A stretch of 64,000 bases of DNA from Candidatus Methylopumilus rimovensis (GTDB taxonomy: Bacteria; Pseudomonadota; Gammaproteobacteria; Burkholderiales; Methylophilaceae). The stretch spans positions 930,001-994,000 of the forward strand of contig NZ_CP040986.1 of the NCBI RefSeq assembly GCF_006364615.1, given 5' to 3'. The notes below the pieces were generated by a model. That model was not told the origin of the DNA, searched no databases, and worked only from the letters and a program-made list of their open reading frames with translations. Both the position numbers and the translations under genes were made by a program. This document shows positions 28,426 through 38,674 of the stretch, in pieces (the first letter of the stretch is position 1; the number at the start of each line of letters is the position of its first letter).

Positions 28426-29142
28426 ATGTCTACAATCTCCCATAATATCTCTCAAATTCATGATGACATTCAAGAAGCTTCTGCTATTAATGCTTCTCCT
28501 GAAAAAATTACTTTAGTAGCCGTGAGCAAAAGTCAGAACTTTAATAAAATTATCGAGGCTTTTGATGTCGGTATTTTAAATTTTGGTGAAAATTACCTTC
28601 AAGAAGCGCTCGACAAAAAAAAGCATCTAGAAAAATTTCCAATTCAATGGCATTTTTTAGGGCCCATTCAAGGTAATAAATGCAAACTTATTGCAGAAAA
28701 TTTTAATTGGGTACATAGCGTTGACAGAATAAAAGTTATGAAATTGCTTAACGATAATAGGCCTTCAAACCTCCCCCCTTTAAATATTTGCATCCAAATC
28801 AATACGAGCGGGGAAGAAACTAAAAGCGGTATCCCAATTAAAGATGCAAAAGCACATCTAAAAGAGCTCATTCAGGTACTTAAAGAACTTCCCAAGCTTA
28901 AACTAAGAGGTATTATGTCTATACCCTCTAATACAAAAGATGCCAAACAAGTGATTGATGAATTTAAAGCTATGCACACACTTTATAGCGAGCTCAAGAA
29001 TGAAATGTCTTCCATTGATACCTTATCCATGGGAATGTCGAATGACTTTAAGCTAGCAATTGAATACGGCTCAAATCTTGTTAGAATTGGAACCGCTATT
29101 TTTGGAGTGCGCGCCTTAAAAACTCAAGGGGTTGATAATTGA
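28426..29142 (+). CDS. yggS: PLP homeostasis protein (YggS/PROSC family)
   Basis: A 238-residue PLP-binding single-domain barrel. The lysine that holds PLP is in L-V-A-V-S-K-S-Q near residue 35; F-G-E-N-Y-L-Q-E and W-H-F-L-G-P-I-Q-G-N-K follow, and S-M-G-M-S-N-D-F near the end binds phosphate. It buffers free pyridoxal phosphate. The stop overlaps the proC TTG start, a pairing widespread in bacteria. Confidence 0.94.
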   Translation: MSTISHNISQIHDDIQEASAINASPEKITLVAVSKSQNFNKIIEAFDVGILNFGENYLQEALDKKKHLEKFPIQWHFLGPIQGNKCKLIAENFNWVHSVDRIKVMKLLNDNRPSNLPPLNICIQINTSGEETKSGIPIKDAKAHLKELIQVLKELPKLKLRGIMSIPSNTKDAKQVIDEFKAMHTLYSELKNEMSSIDTLSMGMSNDFKLAIEYGSNLVRIGTAIFGVRALKTQGVDN

Positions 29143-29942
29143 ATATTTGCTTTTTAGGTGGTGGAAATATGGCTTCTGCTATGATTAGCGGCCTATTAAA
29201 CAAAAACTATTCCCCTGCGCTTATTCGAGTCATTGAATCTGATAGCAAAAAGAGATTGGAGATTAAAGCTAGATTTAATATTTCTTCAGAAGCAGAATTT
29301 AAGAAAATAGATGAAGATGAAATTATTGTGCTTGCAGTTAAACCTCAACAAACTGAATCTCTTCTCAAATCAATATCTCATGAAATTTCGCAACAAATTA
29401 TTTTATCGATTGCCGCAGGTATTCAAATAAAATCTATTGAAAAATGGACAAATGGACATAAAAGCATTGTCCGTTCTATGCCTAATATGTGCGCTCAAAT
29501 TCAACTTGGGATTACAGCTCTTTTTACTCAAGAAACTTTAGATACAAAAAATAAAATGGCCATAGAAGAAATTGCAGGTGCTATTGGAGATTTTATATGG
29601 CTAGATAATGAATCTAAACTGGATGCAGTTACAGCTATTTCAGGAAGCGGTCCTGCTTATATATTTTATTTCCTTGATGCATTCATTAAAGCAGCTATCG
29701 AATTAGGCTTATCGCGAAATGAAGCTGAGAAATTATGTAGCAAAACCATGCTTGGCTCATCCCATTTAGCCAAAGACCAACTAAATAATCTTCAAAATTT
29801 AATTACATCGGTAGCTTCAAAAGGCGGCACGACAGAAGAGGGATTAAAACAACTCGAGTCAAATAAATTAGATGAAGCACTTTTAAAAGCGACGCGTGCT
29901 GCGTATGAAAGATCAAAAAAACTTGGCTCAGAATTTAATTAA
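29139..29942 (+). CDS. proC: Pyrroline-5-carboxylate reductase
   Basis: A 267-residue enzyme, the last step of proline synthesis. The Rossmann motif C-F-L-G-G-G-N-M-A-S-A-M-I is at the N terminus and the family signature S-G-S-G-P-A-Y-I-F near residue 168; V-A-S-K-G-G-T-T-E-E-G is conserved near the C terminus. It starts at TTG 29139 overlapping the yggS TGA; the next methionine would cut into the nucleotide-binding loop, so the TTG is right. Confidence 0.94.
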   Translation: MNICFLGGGNMASAMISGLLNKNYSPALIRVIESDSKKRLEIKARFNISSEAEFKKIDEDEIIVLAVKPQQTESLLKSISHEISQQIILSIAAGIQIKSIEKWTNGHKSIVRSMPNMCAQIQLGITALFTQETLDTKNKMAIEEIAGAIGDFIWLDNESKLDAVTAISGSGPAYIFYFLDAFIKAAIELGLSRNEAEKLCSKTMLGSSHLAKDQLNNLQNLITSVASKGGTTEEGLKQLESNKLDEALLKATRAAYERSKKLGSEFN

Positions 29943-29946
29943 ATAA

Positions 29947-31074
29947 ATGAAAAATAATACAGTCATTGTGGGTTTATCCGGCGGCGTTGATTCTTCAGTG
30001 ACTGCTTTGCTTTTAAAAAACCAGGGGTACAAAGTCGTTGGACTCTTCATGAAAAATTGGGAAGATGACGATGATGACGAGTATTGTTCAAGCAAACAAG
30101 ATCTTGTAGACGCTGCATCCGTTGCCGATAAAATCGGCATTGATATTGAAGTAGTAAATTTCAGTAAAGAGTACAAAGAAAAAGTTTTTTCTGAGTTTAT
30201 TAATGAAATTAAAAATGGCAGAACTCCGAATCCAGATATATTATGTAATTCCGAAATTAAATTTAATGCGTTTTTAAATCATGCCATTTCAATGGGTGCC
30301 GATAAAATTGCAACTGGGCATTATGCACAAATTAAAGAAAATGATGGTTTGTTTAGTCTGCTTAAAGCTGAAGACTCAACTAAAGATCAAAGTTATTTTC
30401 TATATCGACTCAATCAACACCAACTTTCAAAATCTATATTTCCTCTAGGAACCCTTCTTAAAAAAGATGTAAGGGAGATTGCCAAAAAAGAAGGTTTGCA
30501 TAATAGCGATAAAAAAGACTCGACTGGCATATGTTTCATCGGCGAAAGGCCTTTTACTGAATTTTTAAATAAATATGTAGAAAATTCGCCAGGGCCCATT
30601 AAAGACGAGCATGGCAAAACATTGGCGGAACATATAGGCCTAATGTTTTACACGCTTGGTCAAAGACAAGGGCTAGGGATTGGCGGCTCAAAAACAAGCA
30701 ATGGAGAGCCTTGGTTTGTTGTTGAGAAAAATATTCAAGAAAACACTCTTATTGTTGCGCAAGGGCATGGGCATCCTCTTTTATTTAAAGATGGATTAAC
30801 TGCAAAGAAAACGCATTGGATACATGGGGCTTTACCAAAAAAACATTGGGTATACGGTGCGAAAACGAGATACCGTCAACCTGATGCTCCTTGCGAAATT
30901 GATGCAATAGCCAATGAGTCCGTTGAGATATTCTTTGGGCAAAAACAATGGGCTATTACCCCTGGACAATCGGTAGTAGTTTATGAAAGCAATGTTTGCT
31001 TAGGAGGGGCTATTATTGAAAGCGCTATAGATAGGGCTCAGGTATCGTCTTCTGAAAAGACGGTCGCTGCATAA
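29947..31074 (+). CDS. mnmA: tRNA-specific 2-thiouridylase
   Basis: A 375-residue enzyme that puts sulfur on U34 of Lys, Glu and Gln tRNAs. The PP-loop [10 protein letters not shown] is at residues 9-18, the catalytic cysteines are in [10 protein letters not shown] and [12 protein letters not shown]. The C terminus runs about 20 residues past the conserved C-L-G-G-A-I-I-E and overlaps the antisense GST gene by 50 bp. Confidence 0.95.
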   Translation: MKNNTVIVGLSGGVDSSVTALLLKNQGYKVVGLFMKNWEDDDDDEYCSSKQDLVDAASVADKIGIDIEVVNFSKEYKEKVFSEFINEIKNGRTPNPDILCNSEIKFNAFLNHAISMGADKIATGHYAQIKENDGLFSLLKAEDSTKDQSYFLYRLNQHQLSKSIFPLGTLLKKDVREIAKKEGLHNSDKKDSTGICFIGERPFTEFLNKYVENSPGPIKDEHGKTLAEHIGLMFYTLGQRQGLGIGGSKTSNGEPWFVVEKNIQENTLIVAQGHGHPLLFKDGLTAKKTHWIHGALPKKHWVYGAKTRYRQPDAPCEIDAIANESVEIFFGQKQWAITPGQSVVVYESNVCLGGAIIESAIDRAQVSSSEKTVAA

Positions 31075-31636
31075 GCAATTCATAAAGATGATGTAAATTT
31101 AAATATTCTTTTTCAAAGTCAATTTCAGGGTATCTCAATTTGACGTATCCCAAAGCACATCCAACCGCTATATCAGCGTACGAAAATTTATTCTCCAAGT
31201 AATATTTTTTGCATTCCATTTCGCGATTCAGCCATTCCAAACTTAGTTTTATTTTTTTTATTTGCTTTTCAAAAAGATCAGCATTTTGTTGCGAAAGGGG
31301 CTTACGTTTTTCCAACATAATTGCTACAGCGGCATCGCATAATCCATCCGCTATCGCTTCCCATCTTTTGACTAATATTTTTTTATCAAAATCGCTCGGT
31401 ATTAAATAAGGCAGATCACTCTTATGGTCAATATATTCAGCTATTACAGGTGAATCAAAAAAAGATACATCGTTTGCAATTAATGTAGGAACTTTTGCCA
31501 AAGGATTATATTGATGAATGGTACAATTTTTATCTGCAAGTACAACCTTCTCTAAATCGACCAGGGCTTTTTTCTCGCTAATCAGAACTCTTATCTTTCT
31601 TGCGTATGGGCTATTATTTGAATAAAAAAGCTTCAT
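31025..31636 (-). CDS. Glutathione S-transferase family protein (YibF-like)
   Basis: A 203-residue GST: thioredoxin-like N-domain with [13 protein letters not shown] (Ser near residue 9 as the likely catalytic residue), K-V-P-T-L and [10 protein letters not shown], then an all-helical C-domain with S-Y-A-D-I-A-V. Its end, R-P-S-F-Q-K-T-I, is conserved in the family, so the 50-bp overlap with mnmA is genuine coding on both strands. Substrate is unknown. Confidence 0.88.
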   Translation of the reverse strand: MKLFYSNNSPYARKIRVLISEKKALVDLEKVVLADKNCTIHQYNPLAKVPTLIANDVSFFDSPVIAEYIDHKSDLPYLIPSDFDKKILVKRWEAIADGLCDAAVAIMLEKRKPLSQQNADLFEKQIKKIKLSLEWLNREMECKKYYLENKFSYADIAVGCALGYVKLRYPEIDFEKEYLNLHHLYELLMQRPSFQKTIPEPYL

Positions 31637-31691
31637 GTATCTCTCGATTTAAAAAAACTAAATTTATTATAATTTGATAAGCTATTAGATT

Positions 31692-32558
31692 ATGCATAGA
31701 TCAAAAATAAATAAAAAAAATTTAACAGAAGTCATACAAAAAAATATCGCCATAGCGCTTCAAGAAGATATAGGCAATATCGATTTATCTAGTGAACTCA
31801 TTGAAGAAAAATCTTCTGCAAAAGCATATGTTAAATCTAAAGATTCGGCTGTGATTTCTGGCATTCCTTGGTTTAATACTACCTTCTTAATGCTGGACCC
31901 AAAGATCAAAATAAAGTGGTTTATTAAAGAAGGTGCGATTGTGAAAAAAAATCAAAGACTTTGTGAGATTTATGGCAAAACAAAGCCTATTCTTAGCGGT
32001 GAAAGAGTAGCACTTAATTTCCTGCAAACCTTGTCTGCAACTTCTACAATCACCCATCAATATGTCCAGGCTATAAAAAATACCCATGCAAAAATATTTG
32101 ATACACGAAAAACAATACCGGGATTAAGAATTGCACAAAAGTATGCTGTCACTATAGGGGGTGGTAATAATCAACGTATGGGGCTCTTTGATCAAATTCT
32201 TATTAAAGAAAATCATATTAAATCTTCAAAAAAAATGGATGATTTACTTTCGCTTTCTTTGAAATATGCAAAAAATAAAGACATTCAAATTGAGGTTGAA
32301 AATCTTAATCAGTTTGAGAAAGCTATAGAGATAGGTTTTAAAAATATATTGTTAGATAACTTTAGCATTAAAAATCTTAAAAAAGCTGTGCTTCTTAATA
32401 AAAAAAGAGCCGTTCTTGAGGCATCAGGAAATATCACACTAAAAAATGTCAAAAAAATTGCACTCACGGGTGTAAATAGAATTTCTCTGGGCTCACTCAC
32501 AAAAAATATCAAAGCAATTGATTTATCTATGAAAATAGAGACTTTTAAAAGTCTCTAA
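31692..32558 (+). CDS. nadC: Nicotinate-nucleotide pyrophosphorylase (carboxylating)
   Basis: A 288-residue quinolinate phosphoribosyltransferase in de novo NAD synthesis. L-Q-E-D-I-G-N-I-D near the N terminus, L-S-G-E-R-V-A-L-N-F-L-Q and D-T-R-K-T-I-P-G-L-R are conserved, as is I-E-V-E-N-L-N-Q. With nadE at 13935 the window holds two of the NAD genes. The last 20 bp form a perfect palindrome overlapping the stop but without a T tract. Confidence 0.94.
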   Translation: MHRSKINKKNLTEVIQKNIAIALQEDIGNIDLSSELIEEKSSAKAYVKSKDSAVISGIPWFNTTFLMLDPKIKIKWFIKEGAIVKKNQRLCEIYGKTKPILSGERVALNFLQTLSATSTITHQYVQAIKNTHAKIFDTRKTIPGLRIAQKYAVTIGGGNNQRMGLFDQILIKENHIKSSKKMDDLLSLSLKYAKNKDIQIEVENLNQFEKAIEIGFKNILLDNFSIKNLKKAVLLNKKRAVLEASGNITLKNVKKIALTGVNRISLGSLTKNIKAIDLSMKIETFKSL

Positions 32559-32631
32559 ACTTGACCAAATACGCTTAAAGCGTTAAGGTTGAGGGTTTAT
32601 AGCTATCTCATTAATTACAATCAAGAATTCT

Positions 32632-34350
32632 ATGAGCTCAAACCACATTTCTGGGGCAGAAATTGTTATTCGTTGCCTTCATGAGGAAAAAGTCAAATTC
32701 GTTTTTGGCTATCCTGGAGGCGCCGTTCTTAATATTTACGATGCTGTTTTTCAGCAGAATAAATTTAAGCATGTCTTAGTTCGTCACGAACAAGCTGCGG
32801 TTCATGCAGCTGATGCATACTCTAGATCTACTGGAAAAGTGGGGGTTGCACTTGTAACTTCAGGTCCTGGTGCTACCAATGCAGTAACTGGTATAGCTAC
32901 CGCTTACATGGACTCCATTCCTATGGTGATCATTAGCGGTCAAGTTCCCACTTACGCTATAGGTCAAGATGCATTTCAGGAGTGTGACACGGTTGGTATT
33001 ACTCGTCCTTGTGTAAAACATAATTTTTTAGTTAAAGATATTAAAGATATTGCATCAACAATGAAAAAAGCATTTTATGTTGCATCAAGCGGCAGGCCTG
33101 GCCCTGTTCTCGTTGATATACCAAAAGATATTACAGCCGAAAAATACGAATTTAGTTATCCAAAATCGGTGCATTTAAGATCTTATAACCCTATTGTTAA
33201 GGGTCATAGTGGTCAAATTAAAAAAGCGTTATCGCTACTTTTAAATGCGAAAAGACCAATGATCTATTCAGGTGGTGGCGTTGTATTAGGGGACGCGTCT
33301 TCACAATTATCCAAATTTGTTCGCACTATTGGATCCCCCATCACAAGCACACTTATGGGTTTAGGTGGCTTTCCAGCAAGCGATAAACAGTTTCTCGGCA
33401 TGTTAGGCATGCATGGCACTTATGAAGCTAATATGGCGATGCAAGAATGTGATGTATTGCTGGCTGTTGGTGCTCGCTTTGACGATAGGGTAATTGGCAA
33501 TCCAGAACATTTTTTATCAAAACCAAAAACAATCATTCATATTGATATTGATCCATCATCTATTTCTAAAAGAGTAAAAATCGATATTCCTATTGTAGGC
33601 GATGTCGTTTCGGTACTTACTGAACTCAATGATCTCTTATCTAAAGAGAAAATGAAACAAAACTCATATCTTAAACATTGGTTTAAAGATATTGATCAAT
33701 GGCGATCAATGAATTGTTTAAGCTTTAAAAATGACAAAAAGCTTATTAAACCTCAATTTGTTATTCAAACATTACATAAAGTCACAAAGGGTGATGCCTT
33801 TATAACTTCCGATGTGGGGCAGCACCAAATGTGGGCAGCGCAATATTATCCATTTGACAAACCCAGAAGATGGATTAATTCGGGCGGGCTTGGAACGATG
33901 GGCGTTGGCCTACCTTACGCGATGGGTGCTCAATTAGCACACCCTGATGCACAAGTTGCTTGCGTTACAGGCGAGGCTTCCATACAAATGTGTATTCAAG
34001 AATTATCTACATGTAAGCAATTCCATTTGCCTATTAAGATTATTAATCTTAATAATCGTTACATGGGAATGGTAAGACAATGGCAAGAATTTTTTTATGG
34101 AAATCGTTATGCGGAGTCCTACATGGAAGCATTACCTGATTTTGTAAAATTAGCCGAATCCTATGGGCATGTTGGAATGAAGATTGAAAAACCTAGCGAT
34201 GTTGAACCGGCCCTGAAAGAAGCTTTTAGCAATAAACTTAAAGAACGTTTAGTCTTTATGGACTTTATTACCGATCAAAAAGAGAATGTATTTCCAATGG
34301 TTCCTAATGGAAAAGGCTTATCAGAAATGATTACAGCTGAGGATCTATAA
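32632..34350 (+). CDS. ilvB: Acetolactate synthase large subunit
   Basis: A 572-residue ThDP enzyme, the first common step of valine and leucine synthesis and also isoleucine. The catalytic glutamate lies in V-R-H-E-Q-A-A-V-H-A-A-D-A-Y, and the C-terminal half has the ThDP/Mg motif, here G-E-A-S-I-Q-M rather than the usual G-D-G-S. N-N-R-Y-M-G-M-V-R-Q-W-Q is typical. ilvH follows immediately. No branched-chain-rich leader peptide is apparent in the 73-bp gap after nadC. Confidence 0.95.
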   Translation: MSSNHISGAEIVIRCLHEEKVKFVFGYPGGAVLNIYDAVFQQNKFKHVLVRHEQAAVHAADAYSRSTGKVGVALVTSGPGATNAVTGIATAYMDSIPMVIISGQVPTYAIGQDAFQECDTVGITRPCVKHNFLVKDIKDIASTMKKAFYVASSGRPGPVLVDIPKDITAEKYEFSYPKSVHLRSYNPIVKGHSGQIKKALSLLLNAKRPMIYSGGGVVLGDASSQLSKFVRTIGSPITSTLMGLGGFPASDKQFLGMLGMHGTYEANMAMQECDVLLAVGARFDDRVIGNPEHFLSKPKTIIHIDIDPSSISKRVKIDIPIVGDVVSVLTELNDLLSKEKMKQNSYLKHWFKDIDQWRSMNCLSFKNDKKLIKPQFVIQTLHKVTKGDAFITSDVGQHQMWAAQYYPFDKPRRWINSGGLGTMGVGLPYAMGAQLAHPDAQVACVTGEASIQMCIQELSTCKQFHLPIKIINLNNRYMGMVRQWQEFFYGNRYAESYMEALPDFVKLAESYGHVGMKIEKPSDVEPALKEAFSNKLKERLVFMDFITDQKENVFPMVPNGKGLSEMITAEDL

Positions 34351-34842
34351 ATGAGACATATTATTTCTCTTTTGATGGAAAACGAGTCTGGGGCTTTATC
34401 AAGAGTGTCAGGACTATTTTCTGCAAGGGGTTATAACATTGAATCTTTAACTGTAGCGCCCACTGAAGACCCAACGCTATCAAGAATGACCATTGTAACT
34501 TCTGGTTCGGATGAAATTATTGAACAAATCATTAAGCAGTTAAATAAATTAATTGATGTTGTAAAGGTGTTAGATCTTAATGATGGTCGATTCATTGAAC
34601 GAGAATTAATGATCGTTAAAGTAAAAGCGAATGCTCAATATCGAGATGAGATGAAAAGGATGTGCGATATTTTTAGAGGCAGAATTATCGATGTTTCTGA
34701 CAGTTCTTTTACCATTGAGATAACAGGATCATCTAGTAAATTAGATGCTTATATTGAAAGTATTGATAAAGCCGCTATTTTAGAAACAGTGAGAACTGGT
34801 GCGTCAGGTATTGGACGCGGTGATAGAATTTTAAAAGTATAA
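34351..34842 (+). CDS. ilvH: Acetolactate synthase small (regulatory) subunit
   Basis: A 163-residue protein with an N-terminal ACT domain (M-E-N-E-S-G-A-L-S-R-V-S-G-L-F-S-A-R-G-Y-N near the start) that senses valine, and the usual C-terminal activation domain. It begins at the ATG directly after the ilvB stop, ensuring equal synthesis. ilvC follows after 20 bp with an AAGG ribosome site. Confidence 0.95.
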   Translation: MRHIISLLMENESGALSRVSGLFSARGYNIESLTVAPTEDPTLSRMTIVTSGSDEIIEQIIKQLNKLIDVVKVLDLNDGRFIERELMIVKVKANAQYRDEMKRMCDIFRGRIIDVSDSSFTIEITGSSSKLDAYIESIDKAAILETVRTGASGIGRGDRILKV

Positions 34843-34853
34843 ATTAAAACTGA

Positions 34854-35879
<1,026 letters not shown>

Positions 35880-35883
35880 CTTC

Positions 35884-36528
35884 ATGGTAAAAAAAACTTA
35901 CCCTATAATCGCTAGAGAAGGCTGGCCATTTCTAATAGCATCGATTGCTATATCAGCCTTCGCATTCAATATATGCACTTTATGGTCGATTCCTCTTTGG
36001 ATTATCTCATTATTTATTTTGCAATTTTTTAGAGATCCAAAAAGAAATACGCCTTCTAAGAAAAATATTGTGGTATCAGCGGCTGATGGCAAAGTAATTG
36101 TAATTGAAAAATGCAAAGACGATTACCTTAATAGACGTGCAATTAAAGTAAGTGTCTTTATGAATGTCTTCAATGTCCACTCGAACAAAAGCCCGGTCAA
36201 ATCAACCGTTATGAATAAATGGTATTTCCCTGGAAAATTCCTAAATGCGGCCTTATCAAAAGCATCATTAGAGAACGAAAGATGCGCACTTCATCTTAAA
36301 ACTAAAGAAGGTTTTGATATCACTTGCGTTCAAATTGCAGGCTTAATTGCGAGAAGAATTTTATGCTATGTAAATAAAGGTGAAGTATTGGAGGTTGGTG
36401 AAAGATATGGGTTTATAAGATTTGGTTCGCGTGTTGATTTATACTTACCTATCAATTCAAAGATAAAAGTTTCTCTAGGCGAAAAAGTTTTTAATGGCGA
36501 AACCATTATTGCTGAATTAAAAAAATAA
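35884..36528 (+). CDS. psd: Phosphatidylserine decarboxylase (short type)
   Basis: A 214-residue proenzyme. An N-terminal hydrophobic segment (about residues 15-45) anchors it to the inner membrane; V-F-M-N-V-F-N-V-H-S-N-K holds conserved histidines; R-F-G-S-R-V-D-L near residue 181 contains the G-S self-cleavage site that yields the pyruvoyl group. It makes phosphatidylethanolamine. In related betaproteobacteria pssA and leuA often follow; here rppH lies convergent 1 bp away. Confidence 0.94.
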   Translation: MVKKTYPIIAREGWPFLIASIAISAFAFNICTLWSIPLWIISLFILQFFRDPKRNTPSKKNIVVSAADGKVIVIEKCKDDYLNRRAIKVSVFMNVFNVHSNKSPVKSTVMNKWYFPGKFLNAALSKASLENERCALHLKTKEGFDITCVQIAGLIARRILCYVNKGEVLEVGERYGFIRFGSRVDLYLPINSKIKVSLGEKVFNGETIIAELKK

Positions 36529-36529
36529 A

Positions 36530-37003
36530 TTAATTGTCTATAAATAAACGAAGCTCATTTAAAGCCAATCTATATACGTCCCTCTTAAATTCAATCACCT
36601 CACTAAGAGGCAACCAGTAATCATGCCATCGCCATGCATCAAATTCAGGCTTTTTGGTGTTTCTCAAGAATATATCGGTATCTTGACCCTTCATTCTTAA
36701 TAGATACCATATTTGTTTTTGCCCTTTGTAAGTACCTCTAAAATCTCTTCGAAGCCATTGCGATGGCACTTCATATTTCAACCAGTCTTTTGTTCGGCCA
36801 AGTATTTCTACATGATGCGGCTTTAATCCCACTTCTTCCATAAGCTCTCGATACATAGCCTGTTCTGGCGCCTCGCCCTTTTGAATGCCACCTTGAGGAA
36901 ATTGCCAAGCATGTTCTTGTGTGCGCTTTGCCCAAAAAACTTGATTCTCAGCATTACAAATTACAATGCCAACATTGGGCCGATACCCATCTTTATCAAT
37001 CAT
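36530..37003 (-). CDS. rppH: RNA pyrophosphohydrolase
   Basis: A 157-residue Nudix enzyme: [10 protein letters not shown] at the N terminus and the Nudix box running from G-G-I-Q-K-G-E through [23 protein letters not shown] is typical of RppH. It removes pyrophosphate from mRNA 5' ends and so starts decay. It is a single gene on the minus strand, divergent from the YVTN propeller gene. Confidence 0.94.
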   Translation of the reverse strand: MIDKDGYRPNVGIVICNAENQVFWAKRTQEHAWQFPQGGIQKGEAPEQAMYRELMEEVGLKPHHVEILGRTKDWLKYEVPSQWLRRDFRGTYKGQKQIWYLLRMKGQDTDIFLRNTKKPEFDAWRWHDYWLPLSEVIEFKRDVYRLALNELRLFIDN

Positions 37004-37100
37004 AGAAATACCTTAAGATTTACTTCAGTTTTTTTATTGATTTAGTTTAAATAAAAGCCAGAATTAAAGCTAGAATCTATTAAGAAAAAATTGAAAAAAC

Positions 37101-38042
37101 ATGACTTTTAAAAATCTTATTTTAGTTATTTTATGTATATCCTTTAGTGGATGTTTCAGCGCACCTATTGCCTATATTACTAATCAAGGCTCGAATACAG
37201 TTAGTGTCGTTGATATCAAAAAGAAAAAAATTAGACAAGAAATTTCTGTAGGCAATGGTCCTGTAGGCATTGCTATTTCTTTAAAGCAATCTTATGCCTA
37301 TATTTCAAATGCCAATGATAGTTCTGTGAGCGTTTTAGATCTTCAACGTAATGAGGTTATTAAGACAATCAAACTTAACGGAACGCCAGTTGGAATTACT
37401 AAATCTACCAATGATGATTATATCTTTGTGAGCGATTGGTTTAATAGCGAGATTTATGTAATCGAAACAAAATCTTTAGTGGTGATTAAAAAAATGACTG
37501 TTGGCAAATCACCTTCCGGCATAATCTGTGACACTAAAGGGAAGTATCTTTTTATTTCCAATCGCGACGAAAATACAGTTGAAATATATAACCAATCGGA
37601 TTTAAATCTTGTTAACAAAATTAAAGTAGGTATGCATCCATACGGCGTGTTTGTTAACAAAGACTTGCTTTTTGTTGTTAATGTCCTAGATGATTCAATA
37701 TCTATTGTGAATACCAGTTCATTTGCTTCAGAGACTATTAAGGTTGGCGATCATCCTTATGGCGTGGTATCTGATTTAAACAATCATTTTGCCTTTGTTA
37801 CAAATACTCAAGATGACAATATTAGCGTCATTGATCTTAAATCAAAAAAGGAAGTCAAAAAGATTAAAGTGGGCGGAAATCCAGAAGGTATCGATATTAA
37901 TGAGCAAAATAATATGCTAATAACTTCTAATTGGAGAAGCGACTCAATTTCAATTATTGACTTAGAAAAACAAGAGTATCTCTATGAAATTAAAACGGGC
38001 AAGCAAAGTCGATCTTTTGGTCAATTTATTAAAATTGACTAA
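37101..38042 (+). CDS. YVTN-repeat beta-propeller protein, probable lipoprotein
   Basis: A 313-residue exported protein with about seven propeller blades, each starting near A-Y-I-T-N/S-N-x-x-x-x-T/S-V-S-V-V-D and containing V-G-x-x-P-x-G-I. The signal sequence ends F-S-G-C, a weak lipobox with Cys18. Similar seven-bladed YVTN proteins accompany PQQ-dependent alcohol oxidation in some bacteria. The next gene encodes an MxaD-like SRPBCC protein, supporting but not proving such a link. A TAGAAT element at 37071-37076 could be its -10; no clear -35. Confidence 0.78.
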   Translation: MTFKNLILVILCISFSGCFSAPIAYITNQGSNTVSVVDIKKKKIRQEISVGNGPVGIAISLKQSYAYISNANDSSVSVLDLQRNEVIKTIKLNGTPVGITKSTNDDYIFVSDWFNSEIYVIETKSLVVIKKMTVGKSPSGIICDTKGKYLFISNRDENTVEIYNQSDLNLVNKIKVGMHPYGVFVNKDLLFVVNVLDDSISIVNTSSFASETIKVGDHPYGVVSDLNNHFAFVTNTQDDNISVIDLKSKKEVKKIKVGGNPEGIDINEQNNMLITSNWRSDSISIIDLEKQEYLYEIKTGKQSRSFGQFIKID

Positions 38043-38104
38043 TGTTATATATAAAAACAATTTATAATTAATAAGTTAATTAATCAATAAAGGCCTTAAT
38101 TCAA

Positions 38105-38626
38105 ATGAAAAAAATTATTACCAGTATTTTGCTTATTTTTATATCCTTCAATGTATTTGCTCACGGCCCATCGCCTCAAAAAGTTGAAAAGTCAATTACA
38201 ATCAATGCATCCCCTGATAAAGTTTGGGCAATTGTTAAAGATTTTGGTGCTGTTCAAAAATGGATACCCCTTGTAACTGATAGCAAAGTAGAAAAAAAAG
38301 GTGAAGATACAACAAGAATACTTACATTAAAATCTGGAGGCAAAGTCATTGAGAGACTTAAAGGTATCGATGAAGAAGCCATGAAATTAAAATATGAAAT
38401 TGTAGAAGGTGCCATACCTGTGGCTGATTACAATTCATTTATTGTTGTAGCAAAAGGCTCAAATCCCAACCAATCGACTGTAACATGGGTTGGTCGTTTT
38501 TATAGGGTTTATAAACTCAACCCACCTATTCCAGCTGGCCAAGATGATGAAACAGCAGTAAAAGCTGTGACTGAAATTTATGATGCAGGACTTCCGGCAC
38601 TTAAGAAATTAGCTGAAACCAAATAA
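38105..38626 (+). CDS. Periplasmic SRPBCC-domain protein (MxaD-like)
   Basis: A 173-residue protein with a signal peptide (cleavage after V-F-A, mature start H-G-P-S-P-Q-K-V). An SRPBCC/polyketide-cyclase fold follows: I-T-I-N-A-S-P-D-K-V-W-A-I-V-K-D-F-G at residues 31-48. A secreted SRPBCC protein with this mature N terminus resembles MxaD, a periplasmic factor of methanol dehydrogenase clusters that helps electron transfer to cytochrome cL. No mxaF or xoxF is in the window, so this is a family-level guess. A terminator follows. Confidence 0.72.
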   Translation: MKKIITSILLIFISFNVFAHGPSPQKVEKSITINASPDKVWAIVKDFGAVQKWIPLVTDSKVEKKGEDTTRILTLKSGGKVIERLKGIDEEAMKLKYEIVEGAIPVADYNSFIVVAKGSNPNQSTVTWVGRFYRVYKLNPPIPAGQDDETAVKAVTEIYDAGLPALKKLAETK

Positions 38627-38640
38627 TTTAATTTATTTAG

Positions 38641-38670
38641 AAAAAAGCAGAATTTAATTCTGCTTTTTTT
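38641..38670 (+). terminator. Rho-independent terminator after the MxaD-like gene
   Basis: A 12-bp stem, AAAAAAGCAGAA at 38641-38652 and TTCTGCTTTTTT at 38658-38669, with a 5-nt loop and U-rich end. The A/T symmetry may let it work in both directions. It ends only 5 bp before the esterase ATG. Confidence 0.85.
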
Positions 38671-38674
38671 ATTT

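Noticed and set aside
32537-32556. 20-bp palindrome at the end of nadC as a terminator.
   Set aside because: The stem is AT-rich in the centre, lies mostly inside the coding sequence and has no T tract after it.
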